NCBI RefSeq assembly: GCF_001279585.1
Contig: NZ_LGEC01000103.1
Span: 62,001-126,000, forward strand
Source: Nocardiopsis sp. NRRL B-16309
GTDB lineage: Bacteria > Actinomycetota > Actinomycetes > Streptosporangiales > Streptosporangiaceae
Length of the DNA: 64,000 nt
Reading direction: 5' to 3'
Shown here: positions 1 through 8,778 of the stretch, one piece after another
How the letters are laid out: each line of letters opens with the position of its first letter
How positions within the stretch are numbered: position 1 is the stretch's first letter
Notes under the pieces: generated by a model
What the model saw: only the letters and a program-made list of their open reading frames with translations
Told to the model about the DNA's origin: nothing
The model's database searches: none
Position numbers and translations under genes: made by a program

Positions 1-504
1 GGTCCAGTAGTGGCCGTCGGGGTCGAACCGCGACGACCAGGCGTCCTCCCCGGGACACGCCCAGTCCAGCGGCCGGTGCACCGCCCCAGGGCCCAGACCC
101 GCGTCGGCGAACTCACGCCGCCTGCCGCACACGGGGCAGGGGCCCGGGTCCAGGGGCGCGAAGCGGAACATCAGCCAGTGCAGGTCGATGATGCTGTGCT
201 CCCGGACCCGGGGAAAGCCGGGACCGGCCTCCTCTCCCGGGTGGCCGCAGTCGGGGCAGCGGGGCTCCGGCGGCCGGCGCCCCGTCCCCGGGGTCCGGGC
301 CCCGGGCCAGCCCGAGGGCCACAGGCCCGCGCAGCGCGGGCACAGGTACTGGCGGCGGCGCGGACCGGTGCGGCCGGGGACGGGCCGGGGCGCGGGTTCG
401 CGCGGCGCCCGTTCGTGCTCGGCACGCCGGCGCTCGTCCTCCGCCTCCCGGGGGCCGCCGCGGTAGGGACCGGCGGCGGCGTCCCCCGGCACCCGCCTGA
501 CCAT
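1..504 (-). CDS. Zinc-ribbon-rich protein, C-terminus cut by window edge
   Basis: An open frame begins at ATG 504 with GGAG just upstream and runs without a stop to base 1, giving at least 168 residues. Third codon positions are almost all G or C, as in neighbouring real genes, while competing frames are not. After an Arg/Pro-rich N-terminus of about 55 residues come three CxxC knuckles: YLCPRCAGL, RCPDCGHP and PCPVCGRR. These are typical of zinc-ribbon folds. The C-terminal part visible here is rich in Trp and Asp. I cannot assign a function; a nucleic-acid-binding or structural zinc protein is possible. The gene is transcribed away from the acyl-CoA dehydrogenase and has its own upstream region. 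Confidence 0.7.
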   Translation of the reverse strand, partial: MVRRVPGDAAAGPYRGGPREAEDERRRAEHERAPREPAPRPVPGRTGPRRRQYLCPRCAGLWPSGWPGARTPGTGRRPPEPRCPDCGHPGEEAGPGFPRVREHSIIDLHWLMFRFAPLDPGPCPVCGRRREFADAGLGPGAVHRPLDWACPGEDAWSSRFDPDGHYWT

Positions 505-844
505 GGCTCCATCATCTCTCGCCGCCCCCGCGCAGGCCAGACCGCCAGGCCGCCGCCCCGGTGACCGGCCCCGGCCACGCGGGTCGTCCGAGGGTGCGCC
601 CGGCCCGACCGCGGTGGGTGACCGGCGACGCCGGGTCGCGGAAACCGGGAGCGTTCCCACCCGCGGCCGGGGAAGTCCGATATACCTACACAGCAGGCTT
701 TTTGTCTCTCCTGCGTGAGTTTGTGGACACAAGTCGCTCCCAGTGCTGGCGTCTCCTACTACTGGGTAGTAACATTGACTTGTTACTAGTCGGTAGATCC
801 GCGTGTACAGACACCGCGGCCAGGGACACACAGCGGAGCTGTCC
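505..844. other. Divergent intergenic region
   Basis: No supported gene. The left half is GC-rich filler. The right half, from about 680, is AT-richer and holds the promoter and operator region of the acyl-CoA dehydrogenase, including the inverted repeats listed separately. Confidence 0.6.
757..788. promoter_or_regulatory. Overlapping inverted repeats, probable repressor operator
   Basis: Two perfect inverted repeats overlap here: TACTAC-TGG-GTAGTA (757-771), and TAGTAAC (767-773) paired with GTTACTA (782-788) across 8 bases. They lie 57-88 bases before the acyl-CoA dehydrogenase ATG, where an operator should sit. TetR-family regulators of fatty-acid catabolism in actinobacteria bind sites of this general form; the actual regulator is unknown. 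Confidence 0.5.
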
Positions 845-2662
845 ATGACGCATTACAAGAGCAACCTGCGCGACATCGAGTTCAACCTCTTCGAACTCTT
901 CAACCGCCAGGACGTACTGGGCAAGGGCCCCTTCCAGGAGCTCGACGAGGAGACGGCACGGACCATCCTCGGCGAGGTCAACCGCCTGGCCACGGGCGTC
1001 GTCGCCGAGTCCTTCGAGGACGCCGACCGCAACCCGCCGGTCTTCGACCCCAAGACCAACACCGTCACCGTCCCCGAGAGCCTGAAGAAGTCCTACCAGG
1101 CCTACATGGACGCCGGCTGGTACAACCTCGACCTCCCCCCCGAGCTGGACGGCCTGGGCGCCCCCCGCTCCCTGGTGTGGTCCGCCGCCGAGCTCGTCCT
1201 CGGCTCGAACCCCGCCGTCCACATGTACTCCGCCGGCCCGGGCTTCGCGAGCATCCTGTACTCCGAGGGCAACGAGAAGCAGAAGGAGTTCGCCAAGCTC
1301 GCCATCGAGCGCGGCTGGGGCGCCACCATGGTCCTGACCGAGCCGGACGCCGGCTCGGACGTCGGCGCGGGCCGCACCAAGGCCACCGACCAGGGCGACG
1401 GCACCTGGCACATCGAGGGCGTGAAGCGCTTCATCACCTCGGCCGAGCACGACATGAGCGAGAACATCTTCCACCTGGTGCTGGCGCGCCCCGAGGGCGC
1501 CGGCCCCGGTACCAAGGGCCTCTCGCTCTACCTGGTCCCCAAGTACCTGGTCAACGAGGACGGTTCGCTCGGTGAGCGCAACGGCGCCTACGTGACCAAC
1601 GTCGAGCACAAGATGGGCCTCAAGGCCTCCACCACGTGCGAGCTGACCTTCGGCGACAAGCACCCCGCCATCGGCTACCTCGTCGGCGACAAGCACGACG
1701 GCATCCGCCAGATGTTCCTCATCATCGAGTACGCGCGGATGATGGTCGGGACGAAGGCGATCGCCACCCTCTCCACCGGCTACCTCAACGCGCTGGAGTA
1801 CGCCAAGGAGCGGGTCCAGGGCAACGACCTGGCCGGGGAGAAGGACTCCCCCAAGGTCACCATCACCCACCACCCGGACGTGCGCCGCAGCCTCATGACG
1901 CAGAAGGCCTACGTCGAGGCCATGCGCTCGCTGGTGCTCTACACCGCCACCCAGCAGGACGCGATCCAGATCGCCAAGGACGCCGGTGAGGACGTCACCG
2001 AGCTGGAGGCCATGAACGACCTCCTGCTGCCGATCGTCAAGGGCGTGGGCTCCGAGCGCTCCTACGCGCTGCTCGCCGAGTCCCTCCAGACCCTGGGCGG
2101 CTCCGGGTTCCTGCAGGAGTACCCGATCGAGCAGTACATCCGCGACGCCAAGATCGACACCCTCTACGAGGGCACCACCGCGATCCAGGCCCAGGACTTC
2201 TTCTTCCGCAAGATCGTCCGCAACGGCGGCGTGGCCCTGGGCAAGCTCGCCGGCGAGATCAAGGACTTCGCGCGCAGCGAGGCCGGCAACGGCCAGCTCA
2301 AGGAGGAGCGCGCGCTGCTCCTGGAGGCGGCCGAGAACGTCGAGGAGATGGTGGGCCTCATGGTCAACCACGCGATGGCCGCCGCCGAGGACAAGCGCGA
2401 GCTGTACAAGGTGGGCCTGAACTCCACGCGTCTGCTCTTCGCCTTCGGCGACGTCGTCCTCGCCTGGCTGCTGCTGCGCCAGGCCGAGGTCGCGCTGACC
2501 AAGGTCGACGGCGCCGACGCCGCGGACCGGGACTTCTACACCGGCAAGATCGCCGCCGCGCGCTTCTTCGCCGACCAGTTCCTGCCGCGCCTGGCCGCCG
2601 AGCTCAAGATCGCCCAGGGCGTGAACCTGGACATCATGGACGTCCCCGAGTCCGCCTTCTAG
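845..2662 (+). CDS. Acyl-CoA dehydrogenase (FadE-type, long form)
   Basis: A 605-residue flavoprotein that would oxidise acyl-CoA to trans-2-enoyl-CoA in beta-oxidation. ATG 845 is preferred because GGAG at 835-838 precedes it by six bases. The N-terminal extension and the total length, against about 380 residues for short-chain enzymes, match the FadE5-like actinobacterial group. Visible signatures are the FAD/substrate segment MVLTEPDAGSDVG, the segment LGGSGFLQEYPIEQ, and the probable catalytic base Glu at about residue 442 in LYEGTTAIQ. A C-terminal helical extension follows. The gene stands alone, with a palindromic operator upstream and a hairpin downstream. Chain-length specificity cannot be read from sequence. 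Confidence 0.93.
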   Translation: MTHYKSNLRDIEFNLFELFNRQDVLGKGPFQELDEETARTILGEVNRLATGVVAESFEDADRNPPVFDPKTNTVTVPESLKKSYQAYMDAGWYNLDLPPELDGLGAPRSLVWSAAELVLGSNPAVHMYSAGPGFASILYSEGNEKQKEFAKLAIERGWGATMVLTEPDAGSDVGAGRTKATDQGDGTWHIEGVKRFITSAEHDMSENIFHLVLARPEGAGPGTKGLSLYLVPKYLVNEDGSLGERNGAYVTNVEHKMGLKASTTCELTFGDKHPAIGYLVGDKHDGIRQMFLIIEYARMMVGTKAIATLSTGYLNALEYAKERVQGNDLAGEKDSPKVTITHHPDVRRSLMTQKAYVEAMRSLVLYTATQQDAIQIAKDAGEDVTELEAMNDLLLPIVKGVGSERSYALLAESLQTLGGSGFLQEYPIEQYIRDAKIDTLYEGTTAIQAQDFFFRKIVRNGGVALGKLAGEIKDFARSEAGNGQLKEERALLLEAAENVEEMVGLMVNHAMAAAEDKRELYKVGLNSTRLLFAFGDVVLAWLLLRQAEVALTKVDGADAADRDFYTGKIAAARFFADQFLPRLAAELKIAQGVNLDIMDVPESAF

Positions 2663-2696
2663 GGCCCACGCCCCAGAAGGACGACAGAGCGACGTG

Positions 2697-2729
2697 ACGG
2701 GCGGGACGGCCTCCGGGCCGCCCGCCCGT
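2697..2729 (+). terminator. GC-rich hairpin after acyl-CoA dehydrogenase
   Basis: ACGGGCGGG (2697-2705) pairs with CCCGCCCGT (2721-2729), and the loop holds further self-complementary GGCC. There is no T-run, as is common for actinobacterial terminators. It lies 35 bases after the stop codon. Confidence 0.5.
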
Positions 2730-2856
2730 TCGTGCTGCCCGGCTCACGCGGTACGCAGTCGCTCGACCGGCTGCCCGGGCACTCCCGGACCCGGCCCATG
2801 AGGTCGGGGTCAGGACTCGCCCTGTTCGGCGGACACCCGGACCCCCGTCAGGACTC

Positions 2857-3270
2857 CTAGGGGCCATCGCCCGCGGACAGCTGACGCATCATGCCCGCGG
2901 CGTCCGAGACGACCCAGTACTCCGCGAAGCGGCCGTCGACGGCCCGGAAGACGTCGCTGCCCACGAGCGAGGCCGGTGTACCGGGCGGGGCGTCCGCACC
3001 GGGGATCCCGCCCCGGTAGGAGCCGTGGAAGGTCCAGTAGGCGGCGACCATGCCGTCCCCGACCACCGGGCCCACGTCCAGGGTGGTGCGGACGTCGTCG
3101 AAGTACTCGTGCGAGCGCCGGACCTGTTCCACGGCCCCGGCGGGACCGTGGACGTCGAATCCCGGCCAGTGCCCGACGAAGTCCGGGGCGAGGATGTGGT
3201 CGGCGACGGCGAAGTCGCCCGCCCACACCTCGAAGAGCCAGCGGCGGTAGAGGGCCTCGATCTCGTGCAT
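2857..3270 (-). CDS. SnoaL-like (NTF2-fold) protein
   Basis: A 137-residue single-domain protein of the SnoaL/NTF2-like superfamily, whose members include polyketide cyclases, ketosteroid-isomerase-like enzymes and many small-ligand binders. The N-terminal helix (HEIEALYRRWLFEVW), the DFVGHWPGFDVHGP segment and the later strand AYWTFHGSYRGG match the usual order of this family (IxxLYxxxxxGD, then DHxxG). The ATG is preceded closely by a G-rich stretch (GGCGGGGGAC). It stands alone, in the same direction as the MFS gene behind it. No polyketide genes are nearby, so a stress or catabolic role is as likely as a cyclase role. Confidence 0.75.
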   Translation of the reverse strand: MHEIEALYRRWLFEVWAGDFAVADHILAPDFVGHWPGFDVHGPAGAVEQVRRSHEYFDDVRTTLDVGPVVGDGMVAAYWTFHGSYRGGIPGADAPPGTPASLVGSDVFRAVDGRFAEYWVVSDAAGMMRQLSAGDGP

Positions 3271-3371
3271 GTCCCCCGCCTACCCACTCCCCGGCGGACG
3301 GCACCCGTGCCGGTCCGCGCGGGCGGCGCGGGCGGCACAGGACGAACGGGACGGCCGCCTGCCGGGGCGGC

Positions 3372-4676
3372 TCAGGACGAAGGGGACCGCTGTCCGCGCG
3401 GGCGGCGCAGGATGAAGACGTACAGCACGGTGGTCGCGCACACCGTCGTCGCGCAGATGGGCACGAACGCGAGCTGGAACGCGGTCGGTCCCTCCGGGAG
3501 CGCTTGGAGGACGGCTCCGGCCAGCACCGTGCAGACCACGGCGGTCGTGAAGCCGGACATGTTGACCAGTCCGGAGGCCACGCCGGTACGGCTGGCCGGA
3601 ATGCCGTCGCGCGCGAAGTCGAAGGACACGGTGGGCGCGAGGGTCTGGCCGATCGCGCTCGCCGCGAGCACCGCGACGCCCACCGCCAGGGGCGCGCCGC
3701 CCGGCCAGACCACCAGCAGCAGCCATCCCGCGCTCAGCGTGGTCCCCAGCGTGAGCGCGAGGCCGCCGCGCACGTTCGGGTTGCGGCCGATCAGCACACC
3801 GACGAACGGCGCCACCCACAGCCCGCCCGCGGCCAGCGCGGTCAGGGTCACCGCGGCCGTGCTCTCGGGCAGCCCCAGGCCGCCCACGAGGAAGGGGAAG
3901 CCCCACAGCACCATCATCATCGTGAAGGGCGCCATGACGGCGGCGTGGTGCGCCATGCCGATCCGCGGTCCGCGGGCCGCCAGGGCCTCTCTGAGCGCCG
4001 CCCACAAGGAGATGGGCGCGGCGATGGTGGCGTGCCCGGCGGCCCCGGCCGGGCGGTCGCGGACGACCAAGAGCACGAGCAGCGCCATCAGAGCGGTCAC
4101 ACCGGCCGTGGCCAGGAACGCCGCCTCCCAGCCGAACCCGCCCAGGGCCCACGCCAGCGGCGCCGCGCTGGCCACCTGTCCGGTGCCGCCGACCACGCCG
4201 GTGAGCCCGCTGATCAGGGCGTAGCGCGAGCGCGGGAACCACAGGGCGGCGAGGCGGATGACGTTGAGGAACACCAGGGCGTCGCCGAGACCGATGAGGA
4301 ACCGTCCGGCGACCGCCAGTTCGACGACCGGCGCGAGGGCGAACATCCCGGCGCCGAGCGTCATCGCGGCCATGCCGATGCCGAGCGTGAAACGCGGGCC
4401 CAGGCGGTCGGCGAGCAGCCCCGCGGGCACCTGGAGGATCACGTAGACGAGGAGCTGGAGCATCGGCAGCAGGGAGAGCAGTGCCGGACCGACGTCGAAA
4501 CGGGCCTGGGCCTCCAGCGCCGCGACACCGAGACCGTTGCGGTGCAGCATGGCCAGGAAGTAGCCGGCCACCGCCACGGCCCAGACGATCCAGGCGCGCG
4601 CTCCCCCGGTGGGTTCGGCGGTCCTCGCCCCCACCCTTGTCCTGTCACCGGATGTCTCGGGCTGCGTCTGCGTCAC
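3372..4676 (-). CDS. MFS transporter
   Basis: A 434-residue membrane protein with about 12 hydrophobic segments and the MFS loop pattern between segments 2 and 3 (GLLADRLGPRFTLG). The start chosen is GTG 4676, with GAGGAG about 11 bases upstream; longer in-frame starts would add a hydrophilic extension of unlikely composition. The charge pattern and the RFLIGLGDALVFLNVIRL segment resemble the nitrate/organic-anion and drug branches of MFS, but the substrate is not evident. The gene stands alone. Confidence 0.85.
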   Translation of the reverse strand: MTQTQPETSGDRTRVGARTAEPTGGARAWIVWAVAVAGYFLAMLHRNGLGVAALEAQARFDVGPALLSLLPMLQLLVYVILQVPAGLLADRLGPRFTLGIGMAAMTLGAGMFALAPVVELAVAGRFLIGLGDALVFLNVIRLAALWFPRSRYALISGLTGVVGGTGQVASAAPLAWALGGFGWEAAFLATAGVTALMALLVLLVVRDRPAGAAGHATIAAPISLWAALREALAARGPRIGMAHHAAVMAPFTMMMVLWGFPFLVGGLGLPESTAAVTLTALAAGGLWVAPFVGVLIGRNPNVRGGLALTLGTTLSAGWLLLVVWPGGAPLAVGVAVLAASAIGQTLAPTVSFDFARDGIPASRTGVASGLVNMSGFTTAVVCTVLAGAVLQALPEGPTAFQLAFVPICATTVCATTVLYVFILRRPRGQRSPSS

Positions 4677-5271
4677 GCGCTGCTTCTCTCCTCGGGGGAT
4701 GTCTCGTGGTGCTCCGTCCCCAAGTGTCCCCCAGTCGGACGAATGCCCCTTACACCGGGGTGAACGGCAGCGCAAAATCGCCCCGCGACCTCGGCCCTGG
4801 CAGAGGTCTGGACCATGCAAAGACCTCGTCGTTCCAGGTCAAGCGTTCGCAAGCTGCGCAAAGTCACCGTAAGTGACACCGGGCATGCCAAGGGTTCGCA
4901 AAACGGGTGATGCTGATGACAGCCCCCGGTGATCCAGAGACTGATTTTCCGTCGGAAATCCATCGAACGCGTGACCGAAAAGTATCCTCTGAGCTGGTGG
5001 TTCACGGTCCAACCCGATCGATACCCTTTCGTTAATTGTGATATGCGTCACATCTTCAAGTCTCGACTGCGAGGGGTGAGTTACTGCTAGCATCCGGAGC
5101 GCAAAGGATAACTACGAGGTAACGACATCGTTCGCGCCTCACCAATCTTTGCCGAGGACCCGCCTCCGGACCGCTCCGGCCGGGGGAGCCCCCTCGCACC
5201 GCGGCGTCGTGGCCGCAACAAGCGCACACGGTCAGTACCGCGGAAACCCTAGAGACCCACTGGAGACGACC
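4677..5271. other. Divergent intergenic region, AT-richer
   Basis: Holds the promoter regions of the MFS transporter (minus) and the small unknown gene at 5272 (plus). No coding frame has supporting codon bias. A Crp-like palindrome (5037-5052) and an extended -10-like sequence TGCTAGCAT (5085-5093) are visible. Confidence 0.6.
5037..5052. promoter_or_regulatory. Crp/GlxR-like binding site
   Basis: TGTGA-TATGCG-TCACA is a perfect match to both half-sites of the cAMP-receptor-protein consensus TGTGA-N6-TCACA. It lies about 50 bases upstream of a plausible transcription start (extended -10 at 5085-5093), a usual position for activation. Crp/GlxR homologues are general in actinomycetes. Confidence 0.6.
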
Positions 5272-5655
5272 TTGAGTCACTGGCGCCTGAACAACCCCCG
5301 GGCCACCCGGGCGAAGTCGGCTCTCGCCAGGCGAATCAAGCACAAGCCCCGCCACGCCTTCTGCGCGGAGCGTGCGATCACCGCCCTGCTGGGTGAGCTC
5401 GCCTCTCTCACACCCCGCCAGCTCTACTGGTCCGGGACCTCGGAGATGGCCGTGATGTCGGTTCGCCGTGACGTCAACGTCTGGTGCCGCGACGGACGCT
5501 TCTTCTGGAACGACCTCGTCCGCGGCGGGCAGACCGTCTCCCACCCGGCCAGCGACCCGGTCGGCGCGGCCGCCCTCCTCAACCCGTGCACGCGGGTGCC
5601 GGACCCGGTCTTCCAGCACCACCACCGCCCCATGGCGGGTCTCACCGCGGCCTGA
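5272..5655 (+). CDS. Small protein of unknown function
   Basis: A 127-residue basic, soluble protein. TTG 5272 is chosen as start because GGAG lies six bases before it and coding character begins here; an upstream in-frame ATG at 5149 has no ribosome site. It contains LARRIKHKPRHAFCAERAITALLGELASLTPRQLYWSG, then a Trp-rich stretch, and ends with His-rich VFQHHHRPM. Codon bias is strong, so I regard it as real. It shows no signal peptide, membrane segment or recognised domain. The Crp-like site upstream suggests nutrient or developmental control. Confidence 0.65.
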   Translation: MSHWRLNNPRATRAKSALARRIKHKPRHAFCAERAITALLGELASLTPRQLYWSGTSEMAVMSVRRDVNVWCRDGRFFWNDLVRGGQTVSHPASDPVGAAALLNPCTRVPDPVFQHHHRPMAGLTAA

Positions 5656-6282
5656 GCGCACGGGCCCGCGCCGGGCCCGACCTCATCCCACACTCTTCTC
5701 CGCCCGGGTCCGACCTCCTGGTCGGATCCCACGCGCCACCGCCTGCCCCGTGCGTCCCTCCGGGACGCCGTCTTCCCGCGCCAGGCCCGCGCCCGCCTGT
5801 CGCACCTCGTCCGGCCGCCCCGACGGCCGACGCCCTCGCGGGAGCGGCATCGGCGGCGGGCACCCGCCCGCCCGGCGACACGCCGCCCTCCTCGCGCGGC
5901 ACAGGGCCAGGGCGTCTTCGTACCCCCTCCCGCGCACACCACACCCCACGGGAGCCACGCCCCGGGGTGCGACACACCACATCCCCGCGTCTCGGCACGC
6001 GACACCGCACGGAGCCGACCACCACGGGCACGGCTCCGCGCCCCGGGCCCCGGCGCGTCACACCCTCGCGCGGGCAACGGCTCCGGGCGCGGCTCCGCGC
6101 CCCCGCCTCAGACGGTTTCCGCCGCCGCGGTATCGGACCAACACCTGCAGAGCCACGGATAACATCCGAAATCGTTCCCCAAGGGCGACCTTCAGGGGTT
6201 ACGGTGAATTTTCGGATGCCCCGGCACCCCCCGCTCGTCGATGGGCTCCACGTCCTCATCCATCCCTGGCCGCAGAGGACCC
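5656..6282. other. Intergenic region before kinase-propeller array
   Basis: About 630 bases with no supported gene; open frames are incidental to base composition. An 8-bp inverted repeat, ATCCGAAA (6164-6171) and TTTCGGAT (6210-6217), lies 66-119 bases before the first kinase-like gene and may mark its promoter region. Confidence 0.5.
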
Positions 6283-8457
6283 ATGCGCCCCTTGACTCCG
6301 GACGATCCCACACACCTCGGCGGGTTTCGGCTCACAGCCCACCTGGGTTCCGGTGCCCTGGGGCCGGTCTTCGCCGGTGTGCGCGAGGACGGCGTCGCGG
6401 CAGCCGTCCGGGCCGTCCGGGCGGAGGACGCGGCCGACCCCGCCTTCCACTCCCTCCTGGGCCGCGAGGCGGAGATCATCGCGCGGATCCGGAACCGCTT
6501 CGTCGTCCCCCTGCTCGGCCACGACCTGACCGCCGCGCACCCCTGGACGGCGAGCGCGTACGTCAGCGGCCCCTCCCTGCTCGACCTCGTGCACCGGACC
6601 GGGCCCCTGCCCGCCGGCGCCCTCGCCCACATCGCGCGCGGAATGGCCGAGGCCTTGGACCACGTCCACGCCGCGGGAACGATCCACCTCGGCCTCACCC
6701 CCGCGCACGTGCTCGTCGACGCGGCCGGGCCCGTACTCGTCGACACCGGCGTCCGGCGCGCGGCCGACGGCGCCCGGATCACCTCCCCCGGGGACTCCGT
6801 GTACTGGGCGCCCGAGCACCTGCCCGGCGACCGGTCCTCCACCGCCGACGACCTCTACTCCCTGGGCGCGGTACTGGCGTTCGCCGCGACCGGGCGCGCG
6901 CCGGCCGGCACCGGGCCCGCCGCCATCGTCGACGCGCTGCGCGCAGGGTTGGACGGGACCGCGTCCGCCCTCGCCGACGCCGTCGCCGCCTGCCTGGAGG
7001 TACGCCCCGAGCGGCGCCCCTCGGCGGCCGAACTCCTGCGGGCCCTCGGCGGCCCGCTCCCCCAGGACCCGGAGCCGTGGCTGCCGTCCCGCGCCCGCGC
7101 CCTGGTCGCACGGTTCGAGGAGGACTCCGCCGCGGCTCTGCGGACCGCCCGTTCCGGGCAGGGGCCCGGTCGGGGACCCGCCGACGACGCCGCCGCGGGC
7201 CCGTTCGAGCCCGCCTCGCCCGGCCCCCGCCCCGAGGGCCGCCGCGCCGACCGCTCCGGGGCCACCGCCGCCTCCGGTTGCCGGGAGCATCCCGGAATCG
7301 GCGTCGGGGCCGCGAACGGCTCCGCGACCCTGTCCCCGTCCCCCGCCAGGGCTGCCGCAGCGGCCCGGCGACGGCGTGTGGCGGTGCGGATCGCGGCCGC
7401 CGCCGGAGCCGCCGCCCTGTTCGTGACCACGGGCGTGGCCCTCACCGTCACCCTGTCCTCCGAGGACGTCCTGCCCGCGGACGTCCAGGCCCCCGACTGC
7501 TCCTCCCCCGTCGGCATCGACCCGGCGCTCGTCCCCGCCGAGGAGCCCCGGACCCGCTTCAGCCCCGACGTCCCCTTCCGGCTCTCCTTCTCCCCCAACG
7601 GCTCGGTGCTGGCCGTCTCCCAGGTCGGCGGGGTCGACCTCTGGGACTGGGACCGCTCCAGCCCGCTCGCCGCGATCCCCACCGACGGCTCCGTCGTGCC
7701 GCCCAGCCCCGTCACCTTCAGTCCCAACGGCTGCGTGCTCGTCCACGGCGGGCCCGAGGGCGCCGCCGTGACCGACCTGCCCACCGGCGAGGGGACCCTC
7801 GTGGGCGGCGGGTCGGTGCACTCGGTCGCGTTCAGCCCCGACGGCGGCACCCTCGCGGTCGGGGTCGAGGGCGACCCGGACCACCGCCTCCTCCACCTGA
7901 TCGACCCCGACACCGGCGAGACCGTGTCCGCGCTGGCCGGTTCGGCGCGGCTCGGCGCCCTGCGCTACTCCGCCGACGGCGGCACCCTGGTCGGCAGCGA
8001 GGACAACGCCGGGTTCGCCGTCTGGCGGCTGGACCGCCCGGGCGAGGTGTCGCTGATCGGGGACGGCTCCGGCAACGAGGCGTTCGCCGTCCTGCCCGAC
8101 GGCTCCGGCGTCCTGCTCGTCCAGTCCGACCGCGTGGTCCTGGTCGACCCGGAGACGGGCGGCGTCGAGCGCGAGTTCGTTCCGCCGTCCGGGGAGGGCG
8201 TCCTGGTGGACGTGGCCTACAGCCGCTCGACCGGCCGCGTGGTGGCCGCCCGGCTGGACGCCGCGATGGGCGCCGAATCCGTGGTCGCGTGGGATCTGCG
8301 CACCGCGGAACGGATAAGCCTCGCAGGCGAGCCGCCCGCCGTGTATCCGATGGCGGTCTCGCCGTCCGGCAACCACCTGGCCGGGCTCCGCGCGGGCTCC
8401 CACGACATCGCCGTCTACGACATGGACTTCTCCCTGGTCGGCGTCCTGGCGCAGTGA
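6283..8457 (+). CDS. Pseudokinase with C-terminal beta-propeller (array member 1)
   Basis: A 724-residue membrane protein with an N-terminal Ser/Thr-kinase fold (1-275), a linker, one membrane helix (about 372-395) and an extracytoplasmic WD40-like propeller with repeats of the SFSPNGSVLAV type. The start at ATG 6283 is fixed by AGAGG upstream and by its paralogues, which all begin M-x-PL-x3-DP. It aligns without gaps to those paralogues over the first 160 residues. The ATP-anchoring Lys is Arg43, the HRD Asp is Gly137 (IHLGLTP) and DFG reads DTG at 154-156. APE is kept. Phosphotransfer is therefore unlikely. A scaffold or ATP/ligand-sensing role beside the active paralogues is my inference. 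Confidence 0.85.
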   Translation: MRPLTPDDPTHLGGFRLTAHLGSGALGPVFAGVREDGVAAAVRAVRAEDAADPAFHSLLGREAEIIARIRNRFVVPLLGHDLTAAHPWTASAYVSGPSLLDLVHRTGPLPAGALAHIARGMAEALDHVHAAGTIHLGLTPAHVLVDAAGPVLVDTGVRRAADGARITSPGDSVYWAPEHLPGDRSSTADDLYSLGAVLAFAATGRAPAGTGPAAIVDALRAGLDGTASALADAVAACLEVRPERRPSAAELLRALGGPLPQDPEPWLPSRARALVARFEEDSAAALRTARSGQGPGRGPADDAAAGPFEPASPGPRPEGRRADRSGATAASGCREHPGIGVGAANGSATLSPSPARAAAAARRRRVAVRIAAAAGAAALFVTTGVALTVTLSSEDVLPADVQAPDCSSPVGIDPALVPAEEPRTRFSPDVPFRLSFSPNGSVLAVSQVGGVDLWDWDRSSPLAAIPTDGSVVPPSPVTFSPNGCVLVHGGPEGAAVTDLPTGEGTLVGGGSVHSVAFSPDGGTLAVGVEGDPDHRLLHLIDPDTGETVSALAGSARLGALRYSADGGTLVGSEDNAGFAVWRLDRPGEVSLIGDGSGNEAFAVLPDGSGVLLVQSDRVVLVDPETGGVEREFVPPSGEGVLVDVAYSRSTGRVVAARLDAAMGAESVVAWDLRTAERISLAGEPPAVYPMAVSPSGNHLAGLRAGSHDIAVYDMDFSLVGVLAQ

Positions 8458-8778
8458 CCGCGCCCGGGCCTCCAGGTCCGCCGGACCACCCACCGGTCGG
8501 GCCTCCGGGCAACCTCCAACCGACCGGGAGCCGGGCTCGGAGGTCGGAGCGGCGGGCCTCGGGACGGCCGGGCCTCCGGGGCTCCGCTCCTCGGGACGGC
8601 CGGGCCACCCACCGGTCAGGCCCCTGATCAGCCGGGCCTCCGGGCGCCCGGGCCTCCAGGGCGGCCGATTCGGGCCACGCTCTGGGGCCCGCGCGCGCGG
8701 ACGGCTACATTTGGCGGGGGACGGATCCCCCTCTGCCCGCCGCCCCGCGCCCCGCCGAGTAAGGAACGCGTAGCAGCC
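8458..8778. repeat. Intergenic region with degenerate GC-rich repeats
   Basis: About 320 bases without a gene. Imperfect repeats built on CCACCCACCGGTC, GGGACGGCCGGGCC and GGGCCTCCGGG recur between 8480 and 8660. A similar but different repeat block follows the last array member. The GTG start of the next gene lies at the right end. Confidence 0.55.

Noticed and set aside
5484..8627. A 1047-codon Arg/Pro-rich plus-strand frame
   Set aside because: It overlaps the pseudokinase gene in another frame and has the low-complexity composition of a GC shadow.
8458..8778. GC-rich repeats considered as a CRISPR array
   Set aside because: Units are imperfect, unequal and lack unique spacers; no cas genes are present in the window.
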